33,261 nucleotides of DNA from Herpetosiphonaceae bacterium (GTDB lineage: Bacteria > Chloroflexota > Chloroflexia > Chloroflexales > Kallotenuaceae), in contig DASUTC010000152.1 in the NCBI GenBank assembly GCA_036374795.1, forward strand, positions 1-33,261. The letters are read 5' to 3'. The notes beneath the pieces were generated by a model. That model saw only the letters and a program-made list of their open reading frames with translations. It did no database searches and had not been told where the DNA came from. The translations under genes were made by a program, and so were the position numbers. Positions 15,555 to 30,307 of this stretch are shown in pieces; the first letter of the stretch is position 1; each line of letters begins with the position of its first letter.

Positions 15555-15806
15555 GTGCTGAACGACATCGGCGAACTCGACGCGCCACGGCTACGGATGG
15601 TCCGAGGGGTGGGTCAGCACGGGCCGCGCCTTGACGTAGCGCGGCCCGTGATCGACGACATCGACGTGCTTGATGTCGACCTCTTTGGGATCAACCCCAA
15701 AGAGGCCGAGATCATGGACCCGTGGCACCGGCTGTTTCTGGAGTGCGCCTGGGATTCGATCCGGCTGCTCATCGCTGACCACGGCTTGACACCACTGGCT
15801 GTCTAG
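15555..15806 (+). pseudogene. Polyketide ketosynthase fragment on the opposite strand to the PKS gene
   Basis: The 83-codon frame includes VIDDIDVLDVDLFGINPKEA followed by EIMDPWHRLFLECAWDSI. This is the N-terminal ketosynthase segment usually written FDAAFFGISPREAE.MDPQQRLLLE.AWEAL. The intact ketosynthase in the neighbouring minus-strand gene has the same block (FDAGFFGYTPKEA, MDPQQRIFLECAWEAL), yet this copy lies in the other orientation and differs enough not to be a recent duplicate. The nearly invariant QQ is WH here, and neither the preceding GIGCRFPGA-type strand nor the catalytic Cys/His/His part is present. It ends in a stop that overlaps the stop of the convergent NRPS gene by a few bases. 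A relic of a second, lost PKS gene is the simplest reading. Confidence 0.7.
15618..15705. repeat. Three consecutive perfect hairpins
   Basis: Three stem-loops follow one another. The first (15618-15650) has a 12-bp stem CACGGGCCGCGC around a 9-nt loop. The second (15656-15678) has a 7-bp stem CGACATC around a 9-nt loop. The third (15680-15705) has a 10-bp stem CCTCTTTGGG around a 6-nt loop. All stems pair perfectly. They lie about 100-185 bp beyond the stop of the minus-strand PKS-NRPS gene, so they could help end or stabilise its transcript, although no T-run follows. Part of the symmetry may simply come from the ketosynthase coding sequence they sit in. Confidence 0.6.
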
Positions 15807-18800
15807 ACTTCCGCTTGCGCAACGTCAAGCTGACGCCGGAGCCACTCGGCAACCGCCTGGACCTGAGGTGGACGCAACAGGGTATCGTGTGTTCCCGGCA
15901 CAACGTGATGCTCGACGAGGTTCCCCAATGGACGCCAGCGATCTGCCAGGGTGTTCGCCTCACCTGGACGCGCCGCGCGACCCGCCTCCAGCATCGCGAT
16001 CGGCACGGACGTAGGCGTTGGCTGGTAGGATCGCATGGCAGCCAGGTTTGAAGTGAAGACATCGGCCAGTCGTCGCAGCTGCTCGAGATTGCTATCGGGA
16101 GGCAGCACCTGCTGCTGGCGCGCCTGCTCCAGGATATACGACAAACGCTCGTTCGGCGTGAGCATTGCCAGGTCGTCAGGATCGATCGTCAATGGCGTGC
16201 CGAGCAGACCGCCGAGATCGTGGGCAAAGCCGACCATCAGCAGCGCGTCGTCAGGAGGAGCCTGGTCAGGGAGCGGCACGGCGCTGTCGATCAACACCAG
16301 GAGGCCAATCGCTTCTCCCTGGTGCTGGAACTGGCTGGCTATCTCGAACGCGATCACGCCTCCAAGCGACCAGCCACCGAGCAGATACGGTCCGTGTGGC
16401 TGCACCAGACGGATGGCGGTGATATAGGCTGCCGCCAGATCCGGGATCGAGCGATGTGGGGTTTGACCGGCCTCAAGACCCTGTGCCTGCAAGCCATAAC
16501 ACGGCTGGTCTGGACCGAGCGCCCGCGCCAGATCGGCATAGCAGAAGACAGTGCCACCGCCGGGATGAATACAGAAAAACGGTCGTCGGCTGCCGCGCGG
16601 CTGGAGCGGTACCAGCGGCGACCATACCGGCTCCGGCGCGTTCTGCCGCAGGTGAGCCGCGAGCTGGGCAATCGTTGGGGATTGCACCAGGGTCGCCAGC
16701 GGCAAGGAGCAGCCAAAGTGCTGTCGGATCCCCGTCATTACCTGCACCGCCAGCAGCGAATGACCGCCCAGCGCGAAAAAGTCATCGTGGACGCTCACCG
16801 CCGGAAGATGGAGCAGATCGGCCCAGAGCTGCGCGAGCCGCCATTCCCAGTCGTCGCGCGGGGCAACCTGCGATGCATCGCTCATGGCCGAGGCAGCGTC
16901 GGGAGGCGGCAAGGCCCGGCGATCGACTTTGCCGCTTGGCGTCAGGGGCAGGGCCTCCATCAGCATGACCACACGCGGGATCATATAGTCCGGGAGTATC
17001 TGCTGGAGAAACAGACGCAGATCGGGCGCCTCCGGCGATTGGCCCGGACGCGGCACGACATAGGCACACAGCCGCCTATCGCCAGGGGTATCCTCGCGGA
17101 CCGTGACCGCCGTATCCAGGACGGCGGGATGTCGGCGCAGCGCCGTCTCGACCTCGCCGAGCTCGACGCGGAAGCCGCGCACTTTGACCTGCTGGTCGAT
17201 GCGTCCAAGGTAGTCGATCGTGCCATCGGGCAGGTAGCGCGCCCGATCGCCGGTACGGTACAGGCGCGCCCCGGCGGTGCCGCTGAAGGGATCGGGCACG
17301 AACCGCTCCGCTGTGGCGCTCGGCTGGTGGAGATAGCCACGCGCGAGCGGCACCCCGCCGATATACACATCACCGGCCACGCCGATCGGCACGGGCGCAC
17401 CCCGCGTATCCAGCACATAGATGGTGGTATTGGCGATCGGCCTGCCGATCGGCGGGAGGGCGGGCCAGGTCGCGGGATCGCCGTCCAGCACATGTGCCGT
17501 CACCACATGCGTCTCCGTCGGCCCATACTGGTTGTGCAGCGACACAGCGGAGATCTGGCGACACACCTGGGCAATCGCCGGCGTGATCTGGAGCTGCTCG
17601 CCCGCCGTCACGATCTCCTGCACTCCCGACAGCAGCGCCTGCTGCTGCACGGCGACCTCCGCGAGGTGTTGCAGCGCAATGAACGGCAGGAAGACGCGCT
17701 GGACCCTTCCTGTCGCCAGCAGGGCCAGCAGCGCCGCCAGATCGCGCCGCTCGTCCTCCGCGATCAGCCGCAGGGTGCCGCCGCTGGCCCACGTTGCAAA
17801 CATCTCTTGGAAGGAGACATCGAAGCTCAGCGCCGCAAACTGGAGCGTCGTCGCCGCTGGTGCGACCGTTGTGCTCCGCCGCTGCCAGGCCAGCAGGTTG
17901 ACCAGCGCGCGGTGCGGCATGGCGACCGCTTTCGGCATCCCCGTCGATCCTGACGTGTACAGGACATACGCGAGATGCTCGTCCAGGATCTCAACCGTGG
18001 GCGGCATCGTCGGGGCGTGATCCAGCGCGGTCAGCGTATCCATCGTCATGATCCGCGCTGCCGTCGCCGGGAGCCGATCGACAAGCGTGGTCTGCGTCAC
18101 CAGCACCGGCGTCGCCGAGTCCGCGATCATAAAGCGCAGCCGATCGCCGGGATAGGCCGGATCGAGCGGCAGGTACGCGCCGCCCGCCTTGAGCACCGCC
18201 AGCACCGCAACGGCAAGCTCTACGGATCGATCGAGGGCCAGCGCGACACACACATCCGGGCCGACGCCATACGCCCGCAGCACATGGGCAAGCTGGTTCG
18301 CGCGGCGATCGAAGGCGGCATAGGTCAGCGTGCGCTGCCCATCCGTCACCGCCAGGGCATCCGGCGTGCGCGCCGCTTGTGCCTCGACCAGTTGATGGAC
18401 CCGGAGATGAGCGATTCCCGGGCATGCCGTTCGGTTCCAATCGACCAGCAGTTGCCGACGCTCGGCATCGTCGAGCAGCGGCACGGCCATGATCGGCTGC
18501 GTGGGGTCGGCGACGATCTGCGTCAGCAACAGCTGGTAGTGTCCCACGAGCCGCTCGATCGTGCCTGCATCAAAGAGATCGGTGGCATACTCAACCTCTC
18601 CCCGGAGGCCATCGGCGGTTTCGCTGAGCAGCATCGCCAGGTCGAACTTAGCCGTGCCGGTTTCCACGCGCACCGGCTCGACGGTGAGATCGGGCAGCGC
18701 GATCGTCGTCGTCGGCAGGTTTTGCAGGACGAACAGCACCTGAAAGAGCGGGTGGCGGCTCAGGTCGCGCGTGGGGTGGAGGTGCTCGACCACGACATCG

Positions 18801-21800
18801 AAGGGCAGATCTTGATGCGTATAGGCGTCCAGGCAGACCGCGCGCACCCGCGCGACCAGATCGACAAACGTCGGCGCTCCCGCCAGATCGGTGCGCAGCA
18901 CGAGGGTGTTGACGAACAGGCCGATCAGCCCTTCGAGCTCCGGTCGCACCCGGCCCGCAATCGGCGTGCCGACCGCGATGTCGGTCTGTCCGGTGTAGCG
19001 CGCCAGCAGCATCTGCCAGGCGGCCAGCAGCGTCATGAACAGCGTCGCGCCTTCGCGCTGGCTGAGGTGATTGAGATCGGCGCGCAGCGTGGCGGGGAGG
19101 TGAAAGGGATGGAGCGCGCCATGCGCGCTTGCGACTGCGGGACGCGGGCGATCGATCGGCAGCTCGATCGGCGGCACGCCGGCCAGCTGCCGCCGCCAGT
19201 AGTCCAACTGCTGCGCTCCCACCTCGCCGTGCAGCCACGCGCGCTGCCAGACGGCGTAATCGGCGTACTGGATCGGCAGCGGGGTGCCCAATGGACCCAG
19301 CCCCGCCCCGGCGGCCTCCGAGAGTCCGCGACAGCGGAGCGCATACAGCGTCGCGACCTCTCGGACCAGCACCTCCAGGGACCAGCCATCGGCGACGCTG
19401 TGATGCAGCGTCAGCACCAGCCAGTGCTCGGCCTCGGCGAGGCGCAGCAGCGTCGCGCGCAGGAGCGGGCCACGACCGAGATCGAACGGCTGCCGGATGA
19501 GCGATCGGGCCACGTCCGGCGCGCGGTCCGGGGTGGCGCGCAGATCCCGCAGGGGCAGATCCAGGCCGAGATCGGGCGCGATCACCTGAGTCGGCTGCCC
19601 GGTGTCGGGATCGAGCGCAAAGGTAGTGCGCAGGACCTCATGCCGCCGCACAACCTGCGCCAGGCTCCAGGCCAGCGCGTCGACGTCGAGCGCTCCCGCC
19701 AGCCGCATCACCGTCGGAATGATATAGGCGAGCTGATCGGGCATGAGCTGATCCAGCAGCCACATCCGCTGCTGCGCAAACGAGAGCGGAATCGTGCCTG
19801 CTCTTGGGCTGCGCGGGATCGTCTGGCCGGACGGCGGCGCGATCACCGCGCCGCGCCGTTCGAGAATCGCTGGTTCGGCGAGCGATGCGGCCTCGGCGCT
19901 GCGGATCGCCTCGATCGCCCGCGCGACCTCGGCAATGGTCGGTCCTTCCAGCAGCGCGCGCAGCGGCAGATCAACCTGGAATGCCGCACAGAGCCGCGCG
20001 ACCAGCTGCGTGCCGAGCAGGGAGTGTCCGCCGAGCTGAAAGAACGGATCGTGGACGCCCACGCGCTCGATGCCCAGCACATCCTGCCAGATCGCGGCCA
20101 CCCGCGCCTCGATCTCGTCGCCGGGCGCGACATAGGCGGTCGGCAGATCCGGGCGCGCATGCCGCCCTGCCGTGGCCGTCGTCGACGCGGCGATCTGCGC
20201 CGGGCTGGTCCACTGGCGCAGCCGCGCGGACAGATCGGCGGTTGCGACCAGCAGATCCCCGATCGACGTGTGCCACGTCCGCACGCTCGCCGCGATCCCC
20301 TCCGCGCGCCGGATACCGAGCGCGGCCACGGCGTCGACGCCCTCGCGCTCCTCCGTCTGCCAGATGTCCCAGCGCACACAGCGCCAATCCGCGCCTGCCT
20401 GCCGCTGCTGCTGCGCGTAGGCCGTCAGCCAGCTCTGCGCGGCGGCGTACGTTGCCAGGCCCGGCCCGCCCAGCACGGTCGCCAGCGACGAGTGGACCTG
20501 CCAGACGTCCAGCGGCAGATCGCGGAGCGCGGCATGCAGCGTCGTCACTTCCTGCCGGAGATGGCTGAGCAGGGGATGAGCGCTGGCCGGTGTGGTCTGC
20601 GACAGCCAGCGGAGCGTCGCCAGCGCGTGGCGGTCGGGCACGTAGATCACGCCGTGCAGCGCGCCGCACTGTTTCAGGATCATCGCGCGCAGTGTTTCGA
20701 TCTGCTGGGCGTCGGTCAGATCCACCGCGACCGGCAGGATCGCCCCGCCGCTCGGCTCCAGCGCGGCCACGGCGGTCGCCAGCCGCTCCGGAGACGTGGT
20801 CGGCGGATACGGCAGCACGAGCGTGCCAGCGCCCTGCTGCGCGACGGCGGTCGCGACGGCGTGACCGAGATCGTCGAGGGCATGCGTGACGAGGTAGACG
20901 CCCCCGGAGCGCAGGCCGAGGCCGGCATCGGGAGGCGCGGGGATCGGCTGCGGCTCGTAGTCGAGGTACCAGCGCTGCGCCGCGCGGTAGGCCACGACCG
21001 GCGGCGGCGTTGGGAGGCAGCACTCGGCAAGCAGCAGCGCGGACGGCGGCGGCGCCGCAGGCAGCAGATCGACCACCGCGCAGGCCAGGTGCGGATACTC
21101 CTGGGGGATCACCCGGCACGCGCCCAGCACCGTCGCGTTCGCGGGAGCGCACCGATCGCTATACGCAATCTGGAAGAGGCCGCTCGTGATCACGCGAAGA
21201 TCGACGCGCGCCGCCGCGCTCGCCGCGTGGAGCGCCTGCGCCAGGAAGATCAGGCTATACAGCCCGGCAAACTGCGCGCGCTCGAAGTCCAGATCCCCTT
21301 CCTGCTCGCCGCCGGAGGTGAGGCCCCACAGATGGATCACGTGTGCCGGACGACGATCGCCCACGCTGAGCGTCTCGATCAGCCGGGTGTAGTCGTCCTG
21401 AAGATACGGATTGATCGTAAAGGTCGCGGCATCGACCTGCGCGAACGCCTGGCCGATCTGGATGACGCGCACGGCCTGACCGGCGCGCCGAAGCTGCGCG
21501 ACAAGACCCGTGCTGATCGCCGCGCCGTCGCTGAAGATCAGCCAGTCGGCTGCGGGATCGGGCAGCCCGGCGTCGGAGATGCCCGGTGGCGCGATCGTCT
21601 GCCGCCAGAGTGGCGCGTAGAACCAGTCGGCGATCGCGGCGCGCTTCGCCGTAGGCTCCTGCGGAGCGCTGTCCGCAGCGCGCGTCGGCGGATCGATCCA
21701 GTAGCGCTGGCGCTCGAAGGGATAGGTCGGCAGCGCAATCCTGCGCCGCTGCTCGTGTTCTGAGAACGCGGTCCAGTCGATCTCCAGGCCAGCCAGCCAG

Positions 21801-24421
21801 AGCTGCCCAAGCGTGCCCAGCGCAAACGCCAGATCCGACCCGCGCTCGTACACCGCGCGCAGCGACGGCAGCGCCAGCCACTCAGTGCGATCCGCGTCCG
21901 GCGCTTGCAGGTGGACCAGGCTGCTGAGCGTCTGGCCCGGCCCGACCTCCAGCAGGATCGGCCCCGGCAGATCGCGCAGCGCCGCGAGGCCATCCGCAAA
22001 GCGGACGGTCTGGCAGAGATGCGCCGCCCAATAGTCCGGGTCCGTCGCCTCGGCGGCGGTGATCCAGGTGCCGGTCACATTGGACAGATAGGGGATCGTC
22101 GGCGGCTGCAACCTGATGCGCTCGAAGAGCTCGCGGAACGGGCCGACGATCGGCTCCATCATCGGCGAATGAAACGCATGGCTCGTGGGCACCCGCCGAC
22201 AGGCGATCGACTCCGCGTGGAGGCGCTGCTCCAGCGCGCTGATCGCCTCGGTGGGGCCGGAGGCGACACACAGGTTATCGCCGTTGATCGCCGCCAGGGC
22301 AAGCTGTGAGTCCAGCCGCGCGCGCAGCTCCGCCTCCGGCAGCGACACGGCCAGCATCGTGCCCGACGGCAGGCGTTGAATCAGTTGCGCGCGCTTCGCC
22401 ACCAGATACAGCGCGTCTTCCAGCGAGAACACGCCCGCCAGACAGGCCGCGACGTACTCGCCCAGGCTATAGCCGATCAGCGCCTGCGGCTGGATGCCCC
22501 AGCTCATGAGCAGTTGCGCGAGCGCGTACTCGACCACAAACAACGCGGGCTGCGCCAGCGCGGTCTGCTGAAGTAGCTCCGCAGATGATGGCTCGCCTCG
22601 GACCATCCGGCGAAAATCCACGCTCGGCGCTGTGGCCGTGTCGGCGGGCGGCGCGCCGGGATAGAGGACCGCGCCGAGATCAATGCCGAGCAGCGGCAGC
22701 AGCCGATCGCAGCAGCGATCGACCGCCGCGCGGAAGACCGCCTCCGTCTCGTAGAGGCCACGGCCCATCTGCACATAGTGATCGCCCAGGCCGGAGCACA
22801 TCAACACGATCGGTCGGTCGGCGGTGGCGTGCTGGCTGCTCAGCAATCGCTGCGGCGCGCGGGCCTCCAGCGCGTCGATCGCATCGTCCACGTCGCGGCA
22901 GACCAGCATGCGCCGGTGATTGAAGGCTTTCCGCCCGGCCTGGAGCGTAAACGCCACATCCGCCAGATTCACGTCCGGGCTGCTCGCGAGCCAGCCGGCA
23001 AGATTGGTCGACATCCGCTCCAGCGCGGACTCCGACTTCGCCGAGAGAAGTAGCAATTGCCAGGGCCGCGACGGCCCCGACGGCGCGACGGCTGGCGCTT
23101 CCTCAAGGACCGCATGGGCATTCGTGCCGCCGACACCGAACGAGCTAACCCCGGCGCGGCGCGGTGTCGGACCGGCGGGCCAGTCGATCAGCGCGGTCGT
23201 GACATAGAACGGGCTGCTGGCAAAATCGATCCGGGGATTGGGCTGCTCGAAATGGAGCGTCGGCGGGATCTGCCGATGCGTCAGCGCCAGCACGGTCTTG
23301 ATCAGGCCCATGATCCCCGCCGCCGCCGAGGCATGACCGATGTTGCTTTTGACCGAGCCGATCGCACAAAAGCCCCGCGCCTGGGTGCTCTCCCGAAACA
23401 GGTTGGTCAGCGCCGCGACCTCGATCGGATCGCCCAGCGGCGTGGCCGTGCCGTGCGCCTCGACGTAGCCGATCGTGTCGGGCGCGACCCGCGCCGTGCC
23501 CTGGGCCAGCCGCAGCACCTCCATCTGGCCTTCGATGCTGGGAGCGGTGAAGCCGACCTTGAGCGCGCCATCGTTGTTGATCGCCGAGCCTCGGATCACG
23601 GCATAGACCTGATCGCCATCCTCCAGCGCCTCGGAGAGCCGCTTCAGCACCACCAGACCAACGCCGCTGCCGAAGACGGTTCCGCTGGCGCGGGCATCGA
23701 AGACGCGCACATGCCCGTCGCGGGAGTCCATGCCGCCTTCGCTGGCAAGATAGCCGCTTTTGTGCGGCACGCGCACCGACGTACCGCCCGCCAGCGCCAT
23801 GTCACACTGGTAGTTGAGCAGCGCCTGGCAGGCCAGATGCACCGCCACCAGCGACGTCGAGCACGCCGTCTGGATGTTGACGCTCGGACCTTTCAGGTTG
23901 AGCTTATACGAGATCCGCGTGGTTACATAGTCGCGATCGTTGGCCGTCAGGAGCAGCAGCGAATGATTGGGATCGCGCAGCGATTGGCTCGGCACCAGGT
24001 TCGACAGCAGATAGCCGTTGAATCCCGCGCCGCCATACACGCCGATCCAGCCGGGATACCGATCCGGATTATAGCCCGCCGACTCCAACGCTTCCCAGGC
24101 ACACTCCAGAAAGATCCGCTGCTGCGGGTCCATCAGCGCGGCCTCCTTGGGCGTATAGCCGAAGAAGCCCGCGTCAAAGAGATCGATATGATCCAGCACC
24201 GGACTTGCCTTGATCAGGTCGGGCGACTGGAGGAGCTGCGGGTCCTGGCCCGACGCCAGGATCTCCGCGTCGCTCAAGGAGGCGATCGACTCGACGCCCG
24301 CGCACAGGTGCTTCCAGAACTCGTCGATGGTGCGCGCGCCCGGAAAGCGGCCACTCATGCCGATGATCGCAATACTTTCAAAATCGTCGGCTGCTGCGTC
24401 GGTGGGTTCGATCGTGCTCAT
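15803..24421 (-). CDS. Hybrid PKS-NRPS: KS-AT-(inactive KR)-PCP-C-A-PCP-TE
   Basis: A 2872-residue terminal assembly-line enzyme. KS (about 15-440): Cys187 in TACSTS, HGTATPLGD and NIGHASAAAG histidines intact. AT (about 545-840): Ser652 in GYSLGE; His748-Ala-Phe-His751 is the malonyl-CoA-type signature. KR-like (about 930-1400): the NADPH glycine motif is replaced by THALDDLG (1179-1186); Ser1312 and Tyr1325 remain, but the catalytic lysine position appears to be Leu, so reduction is not expected. PCP: Ser1467. C (about 1525-1960): HHSVADG from His1673. A (about 2010-2500): FDVSFQEMF (Asp2201) and NQYGPTETHVV give a code near DVQFVAQVV-K, proline-like. PCP: Ser2555. TE: Ser2685 in GWSLGG, with Asp in VLIDS and His in GTHDTL. 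AAGGG precedes the ATG. It follows the FAAL-NRPS gene by 48 bp and should receive that protein's acyl-aminoacyl chain, add malonate, then the last amino acid, and release the product. Confidence 0.92.
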   Translation of the reverse strand: MSTIEPTDAAADDFESIAIIGMSGRFPGARTIDEFWKHLCAGVESIASLSDAEILASGQDPQLLQSPDLIKASPVLDHIDLFDAGFFGYTPKEAALMDPQQRIFLECAWEALESAGYNPDRYPGWIGVYGGAGFNGYLLSNLVPSQSLRDPNHSLLLLTANDRDYVTTRISYKLNLKGPSVNIQTACSTSLVAVHLACQALLNYQCDMALAGGTSVRVPHKSGYLASEGGMDSRDGHVRVFDARASGTVFGSGVGLVVLKRLSEALEDGDQVYAVIRGSAINNDGALKVGFTAPSIEGQMEVLRLAQGTARVAPDTIGYVEAHGTATPLGDPIEVAALTNLFRESTQARGFCAIGSVKSNIGHASAAAGIMGLIKTVLALTHRQIPPTLHFEQPNPRIDFASSPFYVTTALIDWPAGPTPRRAGVSSFGVGGTNAHAVLEEAPAVAPSGPSRPWQLLLLSAKSESALERMSTNLAGWLASSPDVNLADVAFTLQAGRKAFNHRRMLVCRDVDDAIDALEARAPQRLLSSQHATADRPIVLMCSGLGDHYVQMGRGLYETEAVFRAAVDRCCDRLLPLLGIDLGAVLYPGAPPADTATAPSVDFRRMVRGEPSSAELLQQTALAQPALFVVEYALAQLLMSWGIQPQALIGYSLGEYVAACLAGVFSLEDALYLVAKRAQLIQRLPSGTMLAVSLPEAELRARLDSQLALAAINGDNLCVASGPTEAISALEQRLHAESIACRRVPTSHAFHSPMMEPIVGPFRELFERIRLQPPTIPYLSNVTGTWITAAEATDPDYWAAHLCQTVRFADGLAALRDLPGPILLEVGPGQTLSSLVHLQAPDADRTEWLALPSLRAVYERGSDLAFALGTLGQLWLAGLEIDWTAFSEHEQRRRIALPTYPFERQRYWIDPPTRAADSAPQEPTAKRAAIADWFYAPLWRQTIAPPGISDAGLPDPAADWLIFSDGAAISTGLVAQLRRAGQAVRVIQIGQAFAQVDAATFTINPYLQDDYTRLIETLSVGDRRPAHVIHLWGLTSGGEQEGDLDFERAQFAGLYSLIFLAQALHAASAAARVDLRVITSGLFQIAYSDRCAPANATVLGACRVIPQEYPHLACAVVDLLPAAPPPSALLLAECCLPTPPPVVAYRAAQRWYLDYEPQPIPAPPDAGLGLRSGGVYLVTHALDDLGHAVATAVAQQGAGTLVLPYPPTTSPERLATAVAALEPSGGAILPVAVDLTDAQQIETLRAMILKQCGALHGVIYVPDRHALATLRWLSQTTPASAHPLLSHLRQEVTTLHAALRDLPLDVWQVHSSLATVLGGPGLATYAAAQSWLTAYAQQQRQAGADWRCVRWDIWQTEEREGVDAVAALGIRRAEGIAASVRTWHTSIGDLLVATADLSARLRQWTSPAQIAASTTATAGRHARPDLPTAYVAPGDEIEARVAAIWQDVLGIERVGVHDPFFQLGGHSLLGTQLVARLCAAFQVDLPLRALLEGPTIAEVARAIEAIRSAEAASLAEPAILERRGAVIAPPSGQTIPRSPRAGTIPLSFAQQRMWLLDQLMPDQLAYIIPTVMRLAGALDVDALAWSLAQVVRRHEVLRTTFALDPDTGQPTQVIAPDLGLDLPLRDLRATPDRAPDVARSLIRQPFDLGRGPLLRATLLRLAEAEHWLVLTLHHSVADGWSLEVLVREVATLYALRCRGLSEAAGAGLGPLGTPLPIQYADYAVWQRAWLHGEVGAQQLDYWRRQLAGVPPIELPIDRPRPAVASAHGALHPFHLPATLRADLNHLSQREGATLFMTLLAAWQMLLARYTGQTDIAVGTPIAGRVRPELEGLIGLFVNTLVLRTDLAGAPTFVDLVARVRAVCLDAYTHQDLPFDVVVEHLHPTRDLSRHPLFQVLFVLQNLPTTTIALPDLTVEPVRVETGTAKFDLAMLLSETADGLRGEVEYATDLFDAGTIERLVGHYQLLLTQIVADPTQPIMAVPLLDDAERRQLLVDWNRTACPGIAHLRVHQLVEAQAARTPDALAVTDGQRTLTYAAFDRRANQLAHVLRAYGVGPDVCVALALDRSVELAVAVLAVLKAGGAYLPLDPAYPGDRLRFMIADSATPVLVTQTTLVDRLPATAARIMTMDTLTALDHAPTMPPTVEILDEHLAYVLYTSGSTGMPKAVAMPHRALVNLLAWQRRSTTVAPAATTLQFAALSFDVSFQEMFATWASGGTLRLIAEDERRDLAALLALLATGRVQRVFLPFIALQHLAEVAVQQQALLSGVQEIVTAGEQLQITPAIAQVCRQISAVSLHNQYGPTETHVVTAHVLDGDPATWPALPPIGRPIANTTIYVLDTRGAPVPIGVAGDVYIGGVPLARGYLHQPSATAERFVPDPFSGTAGARLYRTGDRARYLPDGTIDYLGRIDQQVKVRGFRVELGEVETALRRHPAVLDTAVTVREDTPGDRRLCAYVVPRPGQSPEAPDLRLFLQQILPDYMIPRVVMLMEALPLTPSGKVDRRALPPPDAASAMSDASQVAPRDDWEWRLAQLWADLLHLPAVSVHDDFFALGGHSLLAVQVMTGIRQHFGCSLPLATLVQSPTIAQLAAHLRQNAPEPVWSPLVPLQPRGSRRPFFCIHPGGGTVFCYADLARALGPDQPCYGLQAQGLEAGQTPHRSIPDLAAAYITAIRLVQPHGPYLLGGWSLGGVIAFEIASQFQHQGEAIGLLVLIDSAVPLPDQAPPDDALLMVGFAHDLGGLLGTPLTIDPDDLAMLTPNERLSYILEQARQQQVLPPDSNLEQLRRLADVFTSNLAAMRSYQPTPTSVPIAMLEAGRAARPGEANTLADRWRPLGNLVEHHVVPGTHDTLLRPPQVQAVAEWLRRQLDVAQAEV

Positions 24422-24469
24422 GTGCTGCTTGCCCTTCAGGTGGAGGTGATTCCGGCGACCGCGCCAGCG

Positions 24470-29887
<5,418 letters not shown>

Positions 29888-29958
29888 CCCCGCAGCTGGG
29901 AAACGGCATGGTGCAGAGGGTCCGGCTGGCGTACCTGGGGTCGTAGATTGCTACCCGT

Positions 29959-29987
29959 ATTGTCCCTGCTACACAACAGGTTGTCAA
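29959..29987 (-). promoter_or_regulatory. Sigma-70-type promoter for the FAAL-NRPS/PKS operon
   Basis: On the minus strand a perfect -35 TTGACA (29987-29982) is followed after 17 bases by GACAAT (29964-29959), four of six matches to the -10 consensus. Transcription would begin near 29952, giving a leader of about 65-90 bases before the two candidate start codons. The spacer carries CCTG and CAGG arms in inverted orientation, a possible but weak operator. This is the most consensus-like promoter I noticed in the window. Confidence 0.6.
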
Positions 29988-30307
29988 TGGTCAAATGTTC
30001 CCATCGGCTCGCGGTGAGACGGCAGGCATGGTCGACGTACTGGGACGCCTGCCGATCCGGAGAGGAGGAACGGCCAGCACGCTGATCGCGCATGGGCTGG
30101 ACGCTCGCGCACGTGCGGATGGGGATGCGCAGCACCAGGCTGCCTGCCTCGTCCTCGCCCGGCGGACACACCCTTGTGCCGCTGGCGTCGATGTCCGCGC
30201 ACGGCTGGCAGCCGCTAAGGCCGGTCGTCAGCGCGATGTTGGACCCAACCATCGTCCACGCGCACCGGCAGCAGCGCTCCCGCGTGCAGGCGTGTGCGCA
30301 TCGCTGC
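29988..30307. other. Gap upstream of the NRPS promoter
   Basis: This 320-bp region lies between the NRPS promoter and the stop codon of the acid-sugar kinase gene. No complete gene is seen. On the plus strand near 30230-30270 a frame reads AMLDPTIVHAHRQQ, which weakly recalls the D-S-T-I-V-R-A-H block around the first catalytic aspartate of IS5-family transposases. With no further support I treat it only as a possible trace. Confidence 0.35.

Noticed and set aside
17975-21763. Very long plus-strand open frame (over 1200 codons) inside the PKS-NRPS gene
   Set aside because: It lies antisense to a gene with unbroken domain motifs on the minus strand. Its translation is rich in Arg, Gln and His, typical of a shadow of GC-rich coding sequence, and it contains no domain motif.
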